NCBI RefSeq assembly: GCF_031877795.1 | Contig: NC_133942.1 | Span: forward strand, 4,278,001 to 4,342,000 | DNA from: Strix aluco | Lineage: Eukaryota > Chordata > Aves > Strigiformes > Strigidae | Direction: 5' to 3' | Length of the DNA: 64,000 bases | Shown here: positions 41,501-56,500 of the stretch, one piece after another | Layout of the letters: each line of letters starts with the position of its first letter | Numbering within the stretch: the first letter of the stretch is position 1 | Program-made: the position numbers and the translations under genes | Notes under the pieces: generated by a model | What the model was told of the DNA's origin: nothing | Seen by the model: the letters and a program-made list of their open reading frames with translations, nothing else | Database searches by the model: none

Positions 41501-44500
41501 AGCCCCACAATCATCCCCAAAAACCTGGAGGCACTTTTCTCACCCGTTGCGGTCTCGCTGGGAACTCAAACTCAAGCTGGGGTGGAACTGGGGAGTATAG
41601 GGATTGCTGGACTCCTCCCAGTTCAGACCCAGCTGTCCTCACCTCACGTTCAAGGTGGGGGCAGTGCTCCTCCTCCAAGAAGGTGGAGGAGACCTTTGAT
41701 GCCTCGTGGTCTCTAAGGCATCTGAGCTGGGGGTTTTATCCACCATCTCAAGATACAGCAGCACTGTGAAAGCAACTTGATGCTGAAATGCATCCTGAGC
41801 AAGCAGAAATTGAGGAGGGAAAGAAAGGGATGAGTCAAGCAAAGCAAAGAAAGAGGGAAGCACAGGATGGAAGAAGAAAATAAAGTAGAAAAAAATTAAG
41901 TAGGAAAGAGAAAAGGGGTGGAAAGAGGTTTTGAGAGGAGCTGTTTGCAGGGATGGCCAAGCACTGGCCGTCCTGAACTCCTGCTGCCCGAGGGACCTGA
42001 GGGAGAAACGGTGTCCCTGACGAGTGGTGTCCGCTCAGGGACTGGACGGGCAACATCACGGACAATGGCCGGTGGGACGGGGCTGGAATGAGCGGCGGTG
42101 ACACACAACGGAGGGACGCGGAGGCTGGCGCAGGGCGCGCCGCAGTTAATACATACCGGGATTGAACTGCGGGTTATGCTCATAAATCTAACTGCAATTA
42201 GTACGGGTTTCTGGATTAGAGAGGAGATGAAAAGGAAAGCAGAAGGTTAGAGTGCACATGCCGCCGCCCCTCCAAAAAACCCGTTTTTGATCATTTTTAT
42301 ATGTGGTTTGTTTTTTGGTTTTTGGGGTTTTTTTGTTTTTTTTTTAACTGGGATGAGCAGGGCGGCTCTGCAGCACCAGCCCTACAACCTTGGGCAGTCC
42401 CTGCTTGGAACTCATCCCAAAAAAAGCAGGAGCAACATGTCCCTGAGGACCACAACGGGCAGGTCCAAGCAGAGGGGCCACTCAGCTCCTTAGCCCAAGC
42501 CTGGGATGACCATGCTATGCCAAGTCCATCCCTCTCCTGCAGCCCAACAAGCCAAGCACAGTGTGAATCCACAGCCCGCCGGCCCCCCAGGAAGCATGGA
42601 AGCTCAATGAGATGGGTTTGAGGCTCCCAAAAAGGTGGTGCGGGAGCAGGGAAACCCTTTGGGGAGCTCATTTTGCGTTCAGATAATGCAACTGAGCATG
42701 AAAAAGGATGGTCCAGGTCTCCCATGGGGTGACATCAAGCTGGTCAATGAAAGGCTTGACTCAACCCAGGACCAAACAAACTCAAATGAAGGTGGAAACG
42801 TTGACCAGGAGCATCTGAGCTGGAGTGACCGTGTTTCCACAGACCATTCCCACCTCTTCATGTTTTGGTATGACTCCCTGCAAAGGCGAGGAGCCACCAC
42901 GGGGCTGAGGTGTCCCTGTCCTGGGGGAGATGGTGTGGGAGGTTGCGAGGGGTTTGGGAGGCTGGGGTAAGCAGGAGAAGATAAAGTAGGGTTGCTTCAG
43001 GGGCAAGGAGAGGACAGGAGGGGACAGAGATGGCTTTGGCATCTCACCATCGATCTGCGGATCAAGGAGAGGCGGCTCTTGGCTTTGTTCTCTGCAAACT
43101 CCAGGCTGTTGATGTCCTTGAGACGAGCCTTGTATTTGTTCATCTGCTCGACGACGATTAATTCTACACAACTAAGGGGAGAAAAAACCCAGAAGAAGAC
43201 AAAATGGGAGGATGAAACAATTTGATCTGAGCTGTCTCTGTCTTGCCTGAAGATCTGCCCTGATGCAAAGGCACAGAGGGAGAAAGCTCCAGTGGGAACC
43301 CAAAAGGTAGTGGAAATTCCCCTACAAAGAGTAATAACGGGCTGTAGATGGATCGAGGAACTTGGACTAGAAAAATTAAAGACATCCAAGGATCTCACCG
43401 GAGAAGTTTTCCCTTCTGAAAGAGTGATCAAGGAGATACAAAAACCTGGGGAAGGCAGGTTGCTACCAACTCGCCTGCACACGGTAATGCTGCAACAAGC
43501 TTGTTTAGCTGAGCTGACTGTTTAATGCTGTCAGGAGTGTGTTTGGGGAAAAAAAATAATCATTTCTGCATAATAAAATTAGAGGATGTGCTATGCTAAA
43601 GTCTAAGGGAGAAGCTACGAAGAAATCCTGTTGAAAGACAAGTGCTCCTACTAGCTGGGTCTCAAAGAATGTTCTGGTCTTCCACAATTTTAATACTTAC
43701 TGGGGGTAAAACCACCTCTTTCAGAAGCCCAGCCCTTCACTGGATGGTTTCCATTATTATCATTGTCTCCATTATCTATTTTTAAATCTATTTAATATGA
43801 GCCACCTGAATTTGGGCAAGTGCTTCATTTTTTCTCTGTAAAACCTTTGCAATTATGTCAAATACCTTAAAGAGATCTAAGTACACACTATTCATATTGC
43901 TGCAGACCAAACAAGCTCACCTCCTCAGATAAAACTCACAAAATTAAGTAAGAATGAAGATCTGCTTGCCACAAATGGGATTAACTGTAAAACCACGTCA
44001 GCACAGGCTCCACCTTTTCCTGCTGAGATGTGTCGGGCAGGAGTGCAAGTTAATCTGCTCTTATGGATCCTTCATCACTTTAAAATCCCCATTCAACAAC
44101 CTCCTTGGGATTGAGAGAATATGAAATACCTTCATGAAGGTGCATTGAATACGTATTTATAATTTCCATGCTAAAGCACTCTATTCTTGAGCCATTTGAC
44201 GGCACTAAGGGTTATCAGGTGTGAGTGGTGACATGGTAATGGTTATGGAGCTGGATCATCCAGCACCACATTCTTACGTGGTTGTTTTACTGATGTCCTG
44301 AACACTCTGCAGCGGGTCCGTTGTATCGGGGCAGCGGAGGATACAGGGAGCAAAGACGATGGCCAAGGCATTGGCTGACATGCGATTGGTCTCTTCTTGG
44401 AGGGCAATCCTAACAAAATAGGGATTAAGAGAGAAGTCAGAGGTGAAGGCACCTCCTCTACACCTCGCCACGGATGAATAGGAGACGACATTCCTATAGT

Positions 44501-47500
44501 GCAATCTAGCTCTGCTAGCAAGCACGCTCCTCTGCTTTTGTCTTTGCTCTGCTCGATGGAGAAAGCCAAACCTGAAGACATCTCAGGTGTTCCCAAGGCA
44601 GGCAAAGAACTGGTATTTTCCACCCAAAAAACCTGTCCCTGCAGTGGTGAGAGGCACCATGGACCCACAGGCACCACGAATGACCAGAGAACTGTGGAGG
44701 TTGCTCATTGATACAAGCATCATTTGGAGAAACAGCTCTGCGGCCACCTCCTGGAAGACATGGTGGACCTGAAAGCTCTTCCCTTTCCCTTGCCCACCTG
44801 CTTTCAGTCTCAGCTATTTTGGTACGAAGGATGCCTGAGCGTCCTCCCCTTGACCTTTGCCCAAAGCTGCCCTGGCCCAACATACCTCACCAAGTGGAAG
44901 ATGAGACGCTCCAAGGTGCTGAGATGGGTGCGGGAGAGCTGGTCGATGACTGAATACACTCCCCGCACTGTCTCCTTCCTCTCCTGGAGGCCTGTGGAAA
45001 AAGCACCAGCATTTAGGGACGGCTTCTACTTCTTCCTCCTATTTAAAACCATACCTTCTTAATGCTTACTTACTTTTACTACTTAAAAGATGGATCTTCT
45101 GGCTAACGGTTTGGGCTCAAATCTGCTGAACTGTGATGCAAATGTGCGCCACCACAGGCGAGACTGAACTGCCCGTGGCTTTGCATAAAAAACCCCTTAT
45201 AGCCAAAACATCAGGCTTTGAAACCATAATTTAGCAAAAACAGCTGCTTTGGGCCCAAAGAGTAAATAAAAAGTTCAGCACTAAAAGTTGCCACCGTTTC
45301 CCTCCGCCAAGGGAATAGGATAGTGAAGGAGACTCCTTACCCATCGCCCGCAGAAACTCCTCGTAGAGCTCAAAGGTCATGAGAGGGTTGGGCAGATCTC
45401 GGAGCCACTGCTTGAACACACTGGCGATGACGTGGATGTTATAGTCATCTAAATTCACATTATCTATGTCTGAGTTCGGCAGCAGGTTGAGGTAAAAAGA
45501 AAAAACCAAGAGGCAACGGTCAGTGTGAAGCCATTAGTGACGCCAGAGGGTTGGACTAGATGACCTTTAAAGGTCCTTTCCAACCTAAACCATTCTATGA
45601 TAAGGTACTCCTCTATGAGAGAAAATGTTCATGTGCCACCCCAAAACCACACTGCGTTTAACGGCAAGAAATCCAGCACCTGATGTCAGCTCCACATGTT
45701 AAAACTAGAGAAAAATGCATTTTCCAGGGCAAGTAATCTTAGGTGGGACCAGGATTTCTTTTCTTGCTGGCATCAATTTTTACAGTGTAAGCAAGGCTGT
45801 GCTTTCACTCAACTAGAATTAATTTCTCATGTATTGCACCCAAAAAAGCATGAGTTGGTGACTTGAGCTTTGGTTGGAGATGTGAAAGCATCACTTGCAC
45901 AGCCTACCGTTGGGGAAGGCAGGACTGCTCCCTTGTTTCACCCCAATGAAGCATCCCACCTTCCTTACATCCAACCTTGCTGTTGCAGAGATTTTTCTCC
46001 CTGTGGGGTGGGTTTTTTTTTCATTCCTTTACCTGTATCAAGTCCTTGTCGCAGCTCCTTAATCTTGTTGGTGGACCCTGATTTTCTGTAAATACCCTCT
46101 GTGTACAGCCCGTGCATTTCGATGTAGTTGATGAGCTTCTCCACCAGCACGGGCACTGCTCGCTCCTCGCTGGTCAACCGGGAGAGCTCCACACCAAACT
46201 GCCGAGATGAGAGTTCAGGATCATACTGAAGAGGAAAAGGAAAAAAAGGTTTTTAAAATCCTTTTAGGAAGCAATGCTGGTGCAGTTCAGACTGCTATTC
46301 AGACTTCTTCAGCTGATCCAGGTGATGTGCAAGTTAGTCTAACGAATGAGGACAGGACAGCCAGCAAAGCACATCTTGCAATGCTAAATCAGTCTCTGGA
46401 CCAATTATGACCTGAAGTCATAAAAGTTTGGATTTTCTTTCTTTAATCATCCCACTGTGGTTATATTCTCAGCCTGGCAGAGCCAACGCAGCTGGGCATG
46501 GTCCTCCTCCACCTCATGCTCTTCCGGCATGATCTCCAGGGATAATTTCACTCCACAAAGAGGATGCACAAAGCAGAACAGGAAAATTTGATTCTCAGGT
46601 ACTTAGATCAACTTGCAGCATTGGCAATGACAAAACGTCTGTGAACAAACATGGTGCCAAAATAAGAGCATGAAAAAAAAAATCTACATCTGTCAGGAAA
46701 AACCCTTTTGCTGGCTGCAAACACTCACTGGAGATTTGATATCTAACAAATTCAAATGTCAGCAAAGTCCTCCTGCACAGAAGATTCCAGGTGGGAAAAG
46801 TCAAAAGACCCAGTAAAATTTTGACACAAATGCCTGGCCCCGGCAAAAGGAACATGGGATGGCACATGCTGCAACCCAGTCATCAGCAAGATGGTGGTGA
46901 CCATGACCCAGGACACAGCTCCCCTTATAACCACTCCCGCTTCTTTGCTTTTCCCATTCAATGTCATCCTTTCATCGATCTTCTCAATCTTATGAGAAGA
47001 TGTGGGGAAGATGCCCATGTTGTTTCATACTCTAGGGAAAAAAACCACTCAGGAACTTCAATGGTTGGACTGGACGATCTTCAAGGTCTTTTCCAACCTA
47101 GACAATTCTGTGATTCTGTGATTCTGTCCCAGCTACCAGTTGAAATTCATCACCTGCTGTTCAACCAGCCTGCTTGGCTGCCAAAACCATCAGCAAATGT
47201 GATGCCACAAAACCCATGTTTGGTCCTCTAAGATGAGGACCAAGCGTGGGTGAAAGCAATTCTATGGCCAATCAAGAGAGATAAGCTTGGTGTTCGCTCA
47301 AGTTCACAATAGATCTGGAGAAACAGATCCAGTCTGGGACAAGGCTAACAGTTACAAAATCAACCGTAGCCAGAAAATAAAGACCTCTTCCTCAAAAACA
47401 TAATAGATGGTTTGATGGTGGCTCCCCATTGCTGAAAACAACCCTAAAAACGTTAACCCACCCAGCACAGACAAGCCAGAGGCTTCCTAGAGAAGGTCCT

Positions 47501-50500
47501 CCAACTGCCCAAGTGGAAAGCTACCATGGAGAAACGATGAACTCGCTTCCTTGGGTACAGTACAAAAACTTCATTGTGCAGAGAAACCCCAAGAAATGAG
47601 AAGGCTCCAAGCATCTCTGAGATTCTCTGAAAAATAATAATCAGAGATCTCATTGAACTTCCCAGATTTTAGAGCAGAAACCTATATGAGGCGTTCCCAG
47701 CTCTTGCAGAAATACTGCTAGAAAGGGAAAGAGTGCAGCAAAAATACTATATATATTCAAAATACAATTATATTTAAAAAAAATATATATCTTCAATGTA
47801 TATATTCCGATTATTTCTTGGGAAAAATGTAATCATGCAGCTTTACAGAGGCTGTGTATTATAGAGGTTGTTCTTCCTCAAGAAGCTTCCCAGGGAGCTG
47901 ATAAAGGTTTGCACATGTTATTATCCTGGCTTGTTTTGGGCAAAAAATAAACTATTTAAAAGAAAAAACACCAAATCTTGATGATTCCCTGTTAGACGGG
48001 GTGAACGGCTGCATTCATTCACTGTCCTCCATACCCTTAAACCCAGCAAACAATATTTAATTCCCCTCTAAGGAGGAAGGTGAGTGCTTGAGCATCCTCC
48101 ACTCACCCTTCCTCGCTCAGCTGTAATGATGCTGCTGTTTGGGAAATGCACCATGAGCCTGAGCAGGGACCACTGGGGTTAAGAATAACCCTTATTTCCA
48201 AGAATAACCCTACATTTAAGAATAACCCCACATTTCCAAGTCCTTAAAAACTATAAAATGAGGCTGCTTTCTATTATTCTGTGTGGTTACAAGGCAGGGA
48301 ACATCACTGCGACGTCTGCTGCATGACCAGGCAGATAAATAGTGATGCATCGCTGTGTTATCCCAAAATACATGCAAACACCAAAGCGCTGGTTGGAGAC
48401 ACCTCCAGGGATCTCTGGTCCAAGCTCCTTCTCAAAAGAGAGTTATTTCCAGCATTATATCAAGCTCTGTGCCTGCAAATATTTTTTTATACAAGTTTGG
48501 GATCACCGTCTGAAAGGTATTTAATGAAAGAAAAAGAATGAGACACATTTACCTTTTTGGAGCACTTGGTTGTGGTTTTAAGACAGCACTTCTTGTGACA
48601 AGCATATTTACATACTGCAACAAAGAAAAACAGTATTTAACAATGCAGTAAATCAGATCACTGGAGAAATATGAATTAAGCAGCTCCTCGCAGGACTAGC
48701 GTGTCAAAAACACGTTGAGTTTGCAGTTTCCAGGGGCCAAGTCTATATTAGGTCGGCTCAAACAGAAAAAAAAATGAAGCCTTTTATTTTAAAGGTCTCA
48801 GATTTAAGTCCCTGAAACATTAAAAAAACCCCTGATAGATCAACTTGGAAAATAATCTGTAAGTCACACTGAGCCATCAGACATGAACACCCTCTAAGAG
48901 GTTCAAAATAGCACCTAATCTGTATTATTCCTGCACTGGATATCAGCCTGAAATACTCCAGGGTTGACACAATCAAAGAAATGTTGGAAAAACCAAAGCG
49001 ATGGATCAACCTTTCCCATCAGTCCTCCTCCATTTTCCTGATCTCCCCAAAAATTCATGTGCCTGGAGGTCTAACAGGCTAAGCCAAATGAATTCACCGT
49101 GGTCATGAGACCCACGTAGGGCACGTTTGCCATACCCAACTTACCATCCTTCTTACCGTAACACTTAAATATGGTTCCACTCTATGGGATGTCCACACGG
49201 CCTTATGGGATAAGATGTGTAACGCAAAGCTCTCACGCACAAAACAAACTGTGCCACAAGGACTGGAACGACTGCTGGGATGGAATCACTAGTTGACTTT
49301 AGAAACCCACCCCAAAAGCTCTTCTAATGTTAAAAAACCCAGTTATTTGAGAGTGGGGTTGCAGGAAACAGCAGCAAATAGCTTTCAAAATCCGAAACCT
49401 CATCACTGTGATACAAGCACATGAAAAAAGACCAAAGAGAGCATGCTTACATTTACAAACAGAAGCCCTGTCCATTATCCAGATCAAGGAGGAACAATAT
49501 TCACAGTAGGTGGGGATGCTGTACTGGGTCGCCTTAAAAATGTGTCCATTGTGCTCTTCCACCTGCAACAACAGAAGTTGGGTGGTGAGAAAAAGTAAAT
49601 GGGTGCTTAGTCTGCTGCAAAACAGAGAGCTCTCCAACTTTTAGGTGTTATTTGCTTTTATTTGCTATTTTTGTTTCCTTTTCAGGCCAGTAAGCCCACA
49701 GCCAACCCAAACAGACATCCAGCCTGTATGGGAACCAAACCATCACGACGCAGGTTAGAAACTGTGTTTGACTGAGGTTGGCTGGTCAACTTATCCATGT
49801 TAAGAAGGTCTTGTATGCATCCATGGCCCCTTTTTGCTCTGCACCTGCATCCTTCCTAGTACTATCATACCCTTTAGGAAAAAAAGGAGATGTAATCTCC
49901 TACACCTCTGATATTAGAGATGTAAACCACACACTATAAGTTTATGCAGAAACCCAGAACAACACTTCCTGTTTCGCTCTTAGTTCTTCTATAATAACCC
50001 TTGACATTACATTTACTGTCTTGACTGATATGGGACGTGATCCTTGATCAGGCAAACCAAATCCACCTCGTCCATCTTCCTGGCATGTCCTTTCAAGGCT
50101 GCAAGTTCATTACAGTGTGATGTTCAGATCTCAGGTCTCTTACTGCTCGTCATTCTGGCCACAAGAACATTAATTATTTAATGCGCAGGCACAGAGTGCT
50201 CAACTCACCACATCTGTTTCTTTTTTTCTTCTCTTTTTTCGTTCTGTTTTTGGCACCTAGTATTAGAAAGAGATTTAAGTGTATTTATGGGCAATTTCCC
50301 CATGTAAAGCATACAAAGGGCTCATATCTAACGTTGCCTACTGCTTTCCAGCTCCATCCTCTGGTGCACCTGCAGCCCCAGGAGAGTCACTCTCCTATGG
50401 ACCACCCTGTTTTCAGGAATCTCCTGGACAACTGTCCTCATCTTCATCTCAGAGTTGAGATTAGCTGCTGCTCTAACTCCAAGTCCAGCATCAGTGACCT

Positions 50501-53500
50501 AAAGCTCTCCCATCTCGTGCAAGACACCCAAGGAATACATGGCACAGCACTGCAGCCAGAGCTGATGCTCAGCCTGCTCCAAATAAAACCTTCCTGGAGA
50601 GGAGGCTGGGAAGGACTCGGAGCAGAAGAGCCAGAAGGTAGGATATTTGTACAATAAACTCCATCTCTCAAGCCCAGCCTGAGACCCCGTGGTTGTCCTC
50701 ACAGACAATATGGAACAGAAAGCAAGGAGATCAGATTTGTGAAAGGCACACTGCAAGCTCTGACTGCTCTAAAAACTTTACCTACCCCGAGGTCAGCCAC
50801 TGCCCATGTCCCATTCCCCTGCAACCCAACTGATGTGAATTATGTGGTCACTTTGGAAGAGGTCAAGAGACTAAGAAACCTTGTATCTCTTTCGTTTTCC
50901 TTCAAGGATTGCATAAAACCCCAAAAGCTAAAAACAAAGCACCAGGAACTGCCTTTCCAACCATCCACAGATGGCTGCAGCTTTGCCCTGAAGACAGCAT
51001 CTACGCATTGGCATTGGCCAAGGCCCAGCTCAGCCCAGATGTGAACTGGGGTTTGCTGAGCCCAGTGAAACACAACCAATGAATCACGCCTTGCATGCTG
51101 GCTTATGTTGTCCACCTCAGCTTAAATCTGAGGAGAATACAGCAGAGGTTGCCATGTGTCTACAGAGAGCACAACCCCATGGAAAGAGAGTTCACAAATC
51201 TGCAAGGGGCTTAAGAAAAGTGTCAACTACCTTCACCGCAGTGTAGTCCAGGGGTTTGTACTCTATCATATATTCATCCAGGAAGACTTTGAAGGTATTG
51301 ACCCAAACTTTAACTGGAGACTCACTCCAGTCTCTCTGTTCAAGCCTCATGGTCTTCTCCAGAATCTGCTCGAATAAGGCGTAGAGGTCCTTATAGCGGA
51401 TGCTTTTCCCATCATCCATCTTTTAAGGAAACAGAAGCAAAAAGAAAAGCAATTTTTATACACCCCAGACTGCCTTTTCTGCTCCAATTATTTCAGCCTG
51501 ACCGCCTTCCAACTGCCCAGGGAAAGTCCAGATATGATTAAAAGAAGGAAAAAAGCACCATCTAATAGAGAGTTGTTTCATGACCTTCGGTGGGGTGGCT
51601 TCTCAGTGCGCAGAGCAGGAGAATGTTAAGTCTTAGAGGGAACTTTTTGTACAATCTCACCAATAAAATAGCTTTTTTTGATCACTGTGATCATAAGCTG
51701 TAACAATCATGGCTCAGATTCAGAAGTAGCAGAAGAGCAGAGCTCTGTGTTGTTCACACATCTCCAGCACTTGCAAAGTAACAAAGGTTTCCAGGCACTT
51801 TGGGTGGCAAATAGGAGCTTATTGACTTTCTGTCATCTCCCATTTGACTGGGAGCACGCCGTAACAAGGAGATCAGAAATCACCACTCAATGTATATTGA
51901 GAGCTGGCTAATGAGAAAGAGTTAGTCCAAATTTACAGCTCATGAGACTGAATAGAAAGGAAGAGCATCCATCCTTTGGGATGAGCAGACCAGGAATGGA
52001 AGGCTCGGCAATGTGTCCACCACCAGGAGAACCCAGAGCATCTCTGGATGTTTCTCCTGGAGGTGGAAGTTCTCACCTGTCATCCAGTCACTTACCGCCA
52101 ATGCCGAGGAGTAAAAGCTGAAGATGTTTTGTCGGAATTCCTTCAGCGCTTTCTTGAACACGACATCCACCAGTGTGTCCTTCTTGCTGTCCTCGTTATC
52201 CAGTTCATTCATCTGGGAAACCAAAGGGGTTTATGCACCCATGCCACTTTTGCTACGGCAGAGCACTGTGTGAGATGAAGCAGCACTAACGAGCAGCTGC
52301 TCCACAGTGGGCAGATGATGTTTCTCCTGCATGAAAACTCGAAACACGAGGATTTCCCTGCAGCCTTCAACTACTGCCCTCCTAGGTCACCTATTTCTGA
52401 TGACACCAGGGGCAGCTCAAAGCAATGGAAGCACTGAAGCTGCTGCGCTCATGCAGAAGGACTGCACGGTCCATGCACAGCGTGCCCATCTTGTCTCCCA
52501 GGCCTGCCCTGGTGCATGCTGTGCACCCTTAGATGAATTATTAGTATTGCTACTGCTGCCCCCAGGATAATTTTGACTTTCTTGCCTCTGTCTGCTCTTC
52601 GAGCTCTCTAATGATTTAGCTGGAGCAGTGAGGACAGGACTTACCTTTTTCAGGAGAAACTCATCCATGCTCTTCAAGTCGCTAGCGCTGGTTATGATCT
52701 GCAGCGAGTCGTTCTGCCACTGCACAGGCTCCAGAGCCACGTTGCTGATCTTGACACTGCGCTTGCGTTTCACTTTGGGAGAAGGCTCCTTGTTCTCCTT
52801 AAACTCCCGCCGGTAGATACCAGACAGCTCAGGACTCCGTGGCGGGGTCAGGTGGTGAGGACCCAACTCTATGGGTAATAATTAAGAAGGGGGAAAGAGA
52901 TTGAAGAGCAGATGAAAAAATAATTTTGCCAGTAAAACAGGGAGATGGGCATCAGAATAAAACTGTGAAGGAGAAAAACACTGTGTGGTACTCATAGGAA
53001 GATTAAATTTCACTTCTCCTTTGATTATTTCCTCTATCAAGAGGGAAAACATCTATCCATGTCCAGATGGCTGCTGGAAGGATTAGCGAAATTTCTTGAG
53101 ACCTGTTTTGGATCCCACTCTTCAACCTACTTGCCACTGGTTTGGGTTGACGCCGTCCATGAATTCAAGAGACATGAACCAGCATGGACATTCAATTTGT
53201 GCAGCTTCCCAACCCGTTTTCCCACAGCAGCCTCAGCTAGACCACACTATCGTACACAACCCTCCCTTACATATACCTTAACCCTACGGATAAGCCAGCC
53301 TTCCTCGGTTCTGTGTCTTTACCCAAGCACCTATATATTGGGCTATGCTTGGCTGTAGTGTAAAGCCAGATTTATACTCGCTTTTCCCTCTGCAATGACA
53401 GCAAATGCAATTTCTCAGCTCCGTACAACACCAGCACCATGCCACCCCACCACTTACCTTCACCAAGCTGCAAGCCAGAAATCACCTCCCTGCCGGGGGT

Positions 53501-56500
53501 TTCTTGCTCTGCGTACAGCTCCAGCAGCTCAGACTGGGTAGCAAGCTTCTCCCGTGGGGTCTTCTTCTCCCCCTGCTTTCCCTTCACCCAGAACCTCATC
53601 TTGGCTCGCTGAGGCCTGGAAATAAGTTGTGGAAAGAGGAACCACCTTAACTAGGAAAATGTCCTTCGACCCAAAACTATCCTGAATCTCCTGGACCTTC
53701 ATGGTGTTTGAGGGGGAGTTAAATCCACACAACTTCTACCAGGGAACCCAGGCTACTCGTCCTCAGGAAAGGCAAGAAACTCAAGTTTCATGCATGCAAG
53801 TGGGTGGTTTGGGGTGGGATGTCTGGCCCATGTTATCAAAACTTTATTGCAATATGAGCAGGATTCCTCTTCTAATTGGGCATGTCCACAGTCATGTAGG
53901 AAAGCTGGGACAAGTAACCCACATGCTGGCTTTGGTTGGTGGAGCTCCAGAGGAGCTGGGCTGGTTCAGCAAGGAGATGATAGCAAGAAGGACATAGGGG
54001 GGACTCATGTTCCATCTCCAGTCATGTTTCCTACCTCCCGTCTGGAGCCAGGCTCTTCTGTGCGGCCGCCAGCTTCCCAATCTCTCCCTGAGACATGGTT
54101 TTGTGCAGTTTCGTTTGGCCTTCCCCAGAGGTGAATCGCTGCACTGTCTGTAACAATTCCAAGCACGGAGCATTTAAAAATGAAACAGCTCTTGGGATGC
54201 CAGCTGATTTTTTTTTTTTTTTTCCCTAGCAAAAATTAGATATATCATCTGTTATGTCTTTATTTCTATCTGCCTACAGGTGAAAACCTGCAGTCTTGTT
54301 GAGTGAGCTACAACTAGAGAAATATTTTAACAACAGCTAAAAAGGAAAGGCATTTCCCTTGCTCCAACTCTACATTGAGGTCCAACCTTCTTCCTCCTTG
54401 AGCAACCAATGATGAAAATCAGTGTGCACCAAGCCACGGGTCCTCCTCATTCAGCCTGCATAACTGCTCCATGGTCTGGGCAGCCCAGCTCTCCCTCCCA
54501 GAAGAGCCATGTTAGCCACGACAAAGTGATCTGTGGTGTTCCTGGCACCAAATGAACTTTCAACCACATGGATCTGTCCCAGCAGAGCTTTCTCCTCCAA
54601 CTCTTGTTGAGGACTTTACAGAAAAGAAAACCAAAGCCTGTGCCAAGGACACGTCAGAATAAACCCTTTATAAATAAGAGATTTTTCAGCTTTAATACAA
54701 AGGATCTCTGCTTTCGCCACCATTTAAAACACCCTGGGAGCATTTTATGGGTGAAATGAATTTGGAATAATTCAACCTAACGGGATTCTGTGAAGTAGCC
54801 CAGAAACAGTCTTGCTCTATTTAAGATAAAATAGCAATTTTTGTTCTTTTTCCCAATTGCAGCTGTGATTTTGGAGTTGGACTCCTGAAGGAGAGACTTT
54901 CAGCATGAGGAAAGCAGGGAACCAGGTTGTATGAAAGGATTCAGGAGACAAAAGTCAAATATCTCCTGTAGCTTTCCCATCACCTAAATGTCTCAGCTGA
55001 ATGCACTGTGGTTTTAAGCCTTTATTTTTATTCTATTAAAAATATTTAAAATAAAATTATATAAAATATGGGCTTCAGGGGAGTCACATTTACCATATTT
55101 ACTCTTCTTCAATGTTTTATTTTTCAGCCCTGGACTAAGCTCTCTACCAGCCAGGAGATGGCAGCACATAAGCCAAATTGCCACTGGGAAAGAAAGAAAC
55201 TGCATAAACCATCAAAGGGTTTCTTGTTCCTGTTGCTCTTACATTTAGGTGATGATCACACATAAATTACAGATGGATACTGGGAAAAAAACACAACCTC
55301 AAAAACCATAAAAGTGATTTCCATCCAGCCCAAACTTACTACTTGCTTTTAAAAACGACTTATTAAAATATTTGCCCCATGATATAGTTTTGTTCTTGAG
55401 TAATTTCAACCTTTTAATCACTTCCAGTCCTTTGTTTGTTTCTTTAAAAATTAATTTGTGGGGGAATTTACTCCCTTTTTTACTGTTTCAAAGCCATTTA
55501 AAGCACATTGGTACGTGCTGACCGTGGCAGGCAGGCTAAGGGGGTCGCCAGAGCAATGCAGAGGTTGCCACGTACACTTTCTTTTTTAAATATATGTTAT
55601 CATATCTACTGCACAAACAATTCTAGTGTACAGATTTTGCAGTAGAGCAAAGCAAGTGAAACCCTGGCTCATGCAGAAGACTGAGTCAAAAACCAGAAGA
55701 AGGATTTTCTACCATTATTATCACCACCTCTCTGCTCTGCCCCAGTTCTTGATCTACTACCATTCAGCGTTTCCTCTGCTATCACAGCAACCTCTCCAGT
55801 TTTTAAAAGTAAGGACTAAAAGGCATTTTTGGCACAAGATCCTTCTGTTTGAGGGACTCCTCCAAGAAGCTCCGAAGGGGAAGATCCTCGTCTGGATGGG
55901 AAACCTTCTCAGATGTCAAGACGAGCCTCTGCACGAGAAAAATCCCCTGCCAGGGAACACCGCAAAGCATCACATGTGGGCAAATGGCAATAGCCGGGGC
56001 TCTGGAGTTGTCTCCTGGATGAAGAGGGGACCAAATATTTTTCCTGTATTTCACCCACCCATGCTGTCAAGAGATAACTATGGCCAAATGACTGGTCCCA
56101 GCAGGCAGCAGTGCTACGTGCTGCATTGAAGAGCTTCTTGAATTTCCTCTGAATGGCTTAGGACAAGAGATCTTCCTTCATTGCTGGCTCTTCAGGCGTA
56201 CTTAGGATCAGCTGGTGGCAGATACTTGGACTGATGCTTGTCAATTCACGGCTATAATACAGATGTTGGAACAAAATGACTGCTCTGTTACCCAGGTCTG
56301 TCTCTCTAAGAGCCTCTGCTGAAGGAGGGCGTATTCAGAAGGTATTTCTGGCGTTGTTTGTCTAACCAAGGCTTTCCATGTATCTGCTGCAGGAAAGCTC
56401 TCCCGGCTTAGGTGCAAAACTGACCACAGCCAGGAGCTATTCCTCCCACTTGTATTTGTCTCCCCACAAGGTAGGCTAATCCTTGGCTATTTGCTAGCCA

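Noticed and set aside
55626-56129. 167-codon plus-strand frame in the large MYO9A intron
   Set aside because: No recognisable domain, no splice context matching MYO9A and no repeat or retrogene signature. Length alone is not enough.
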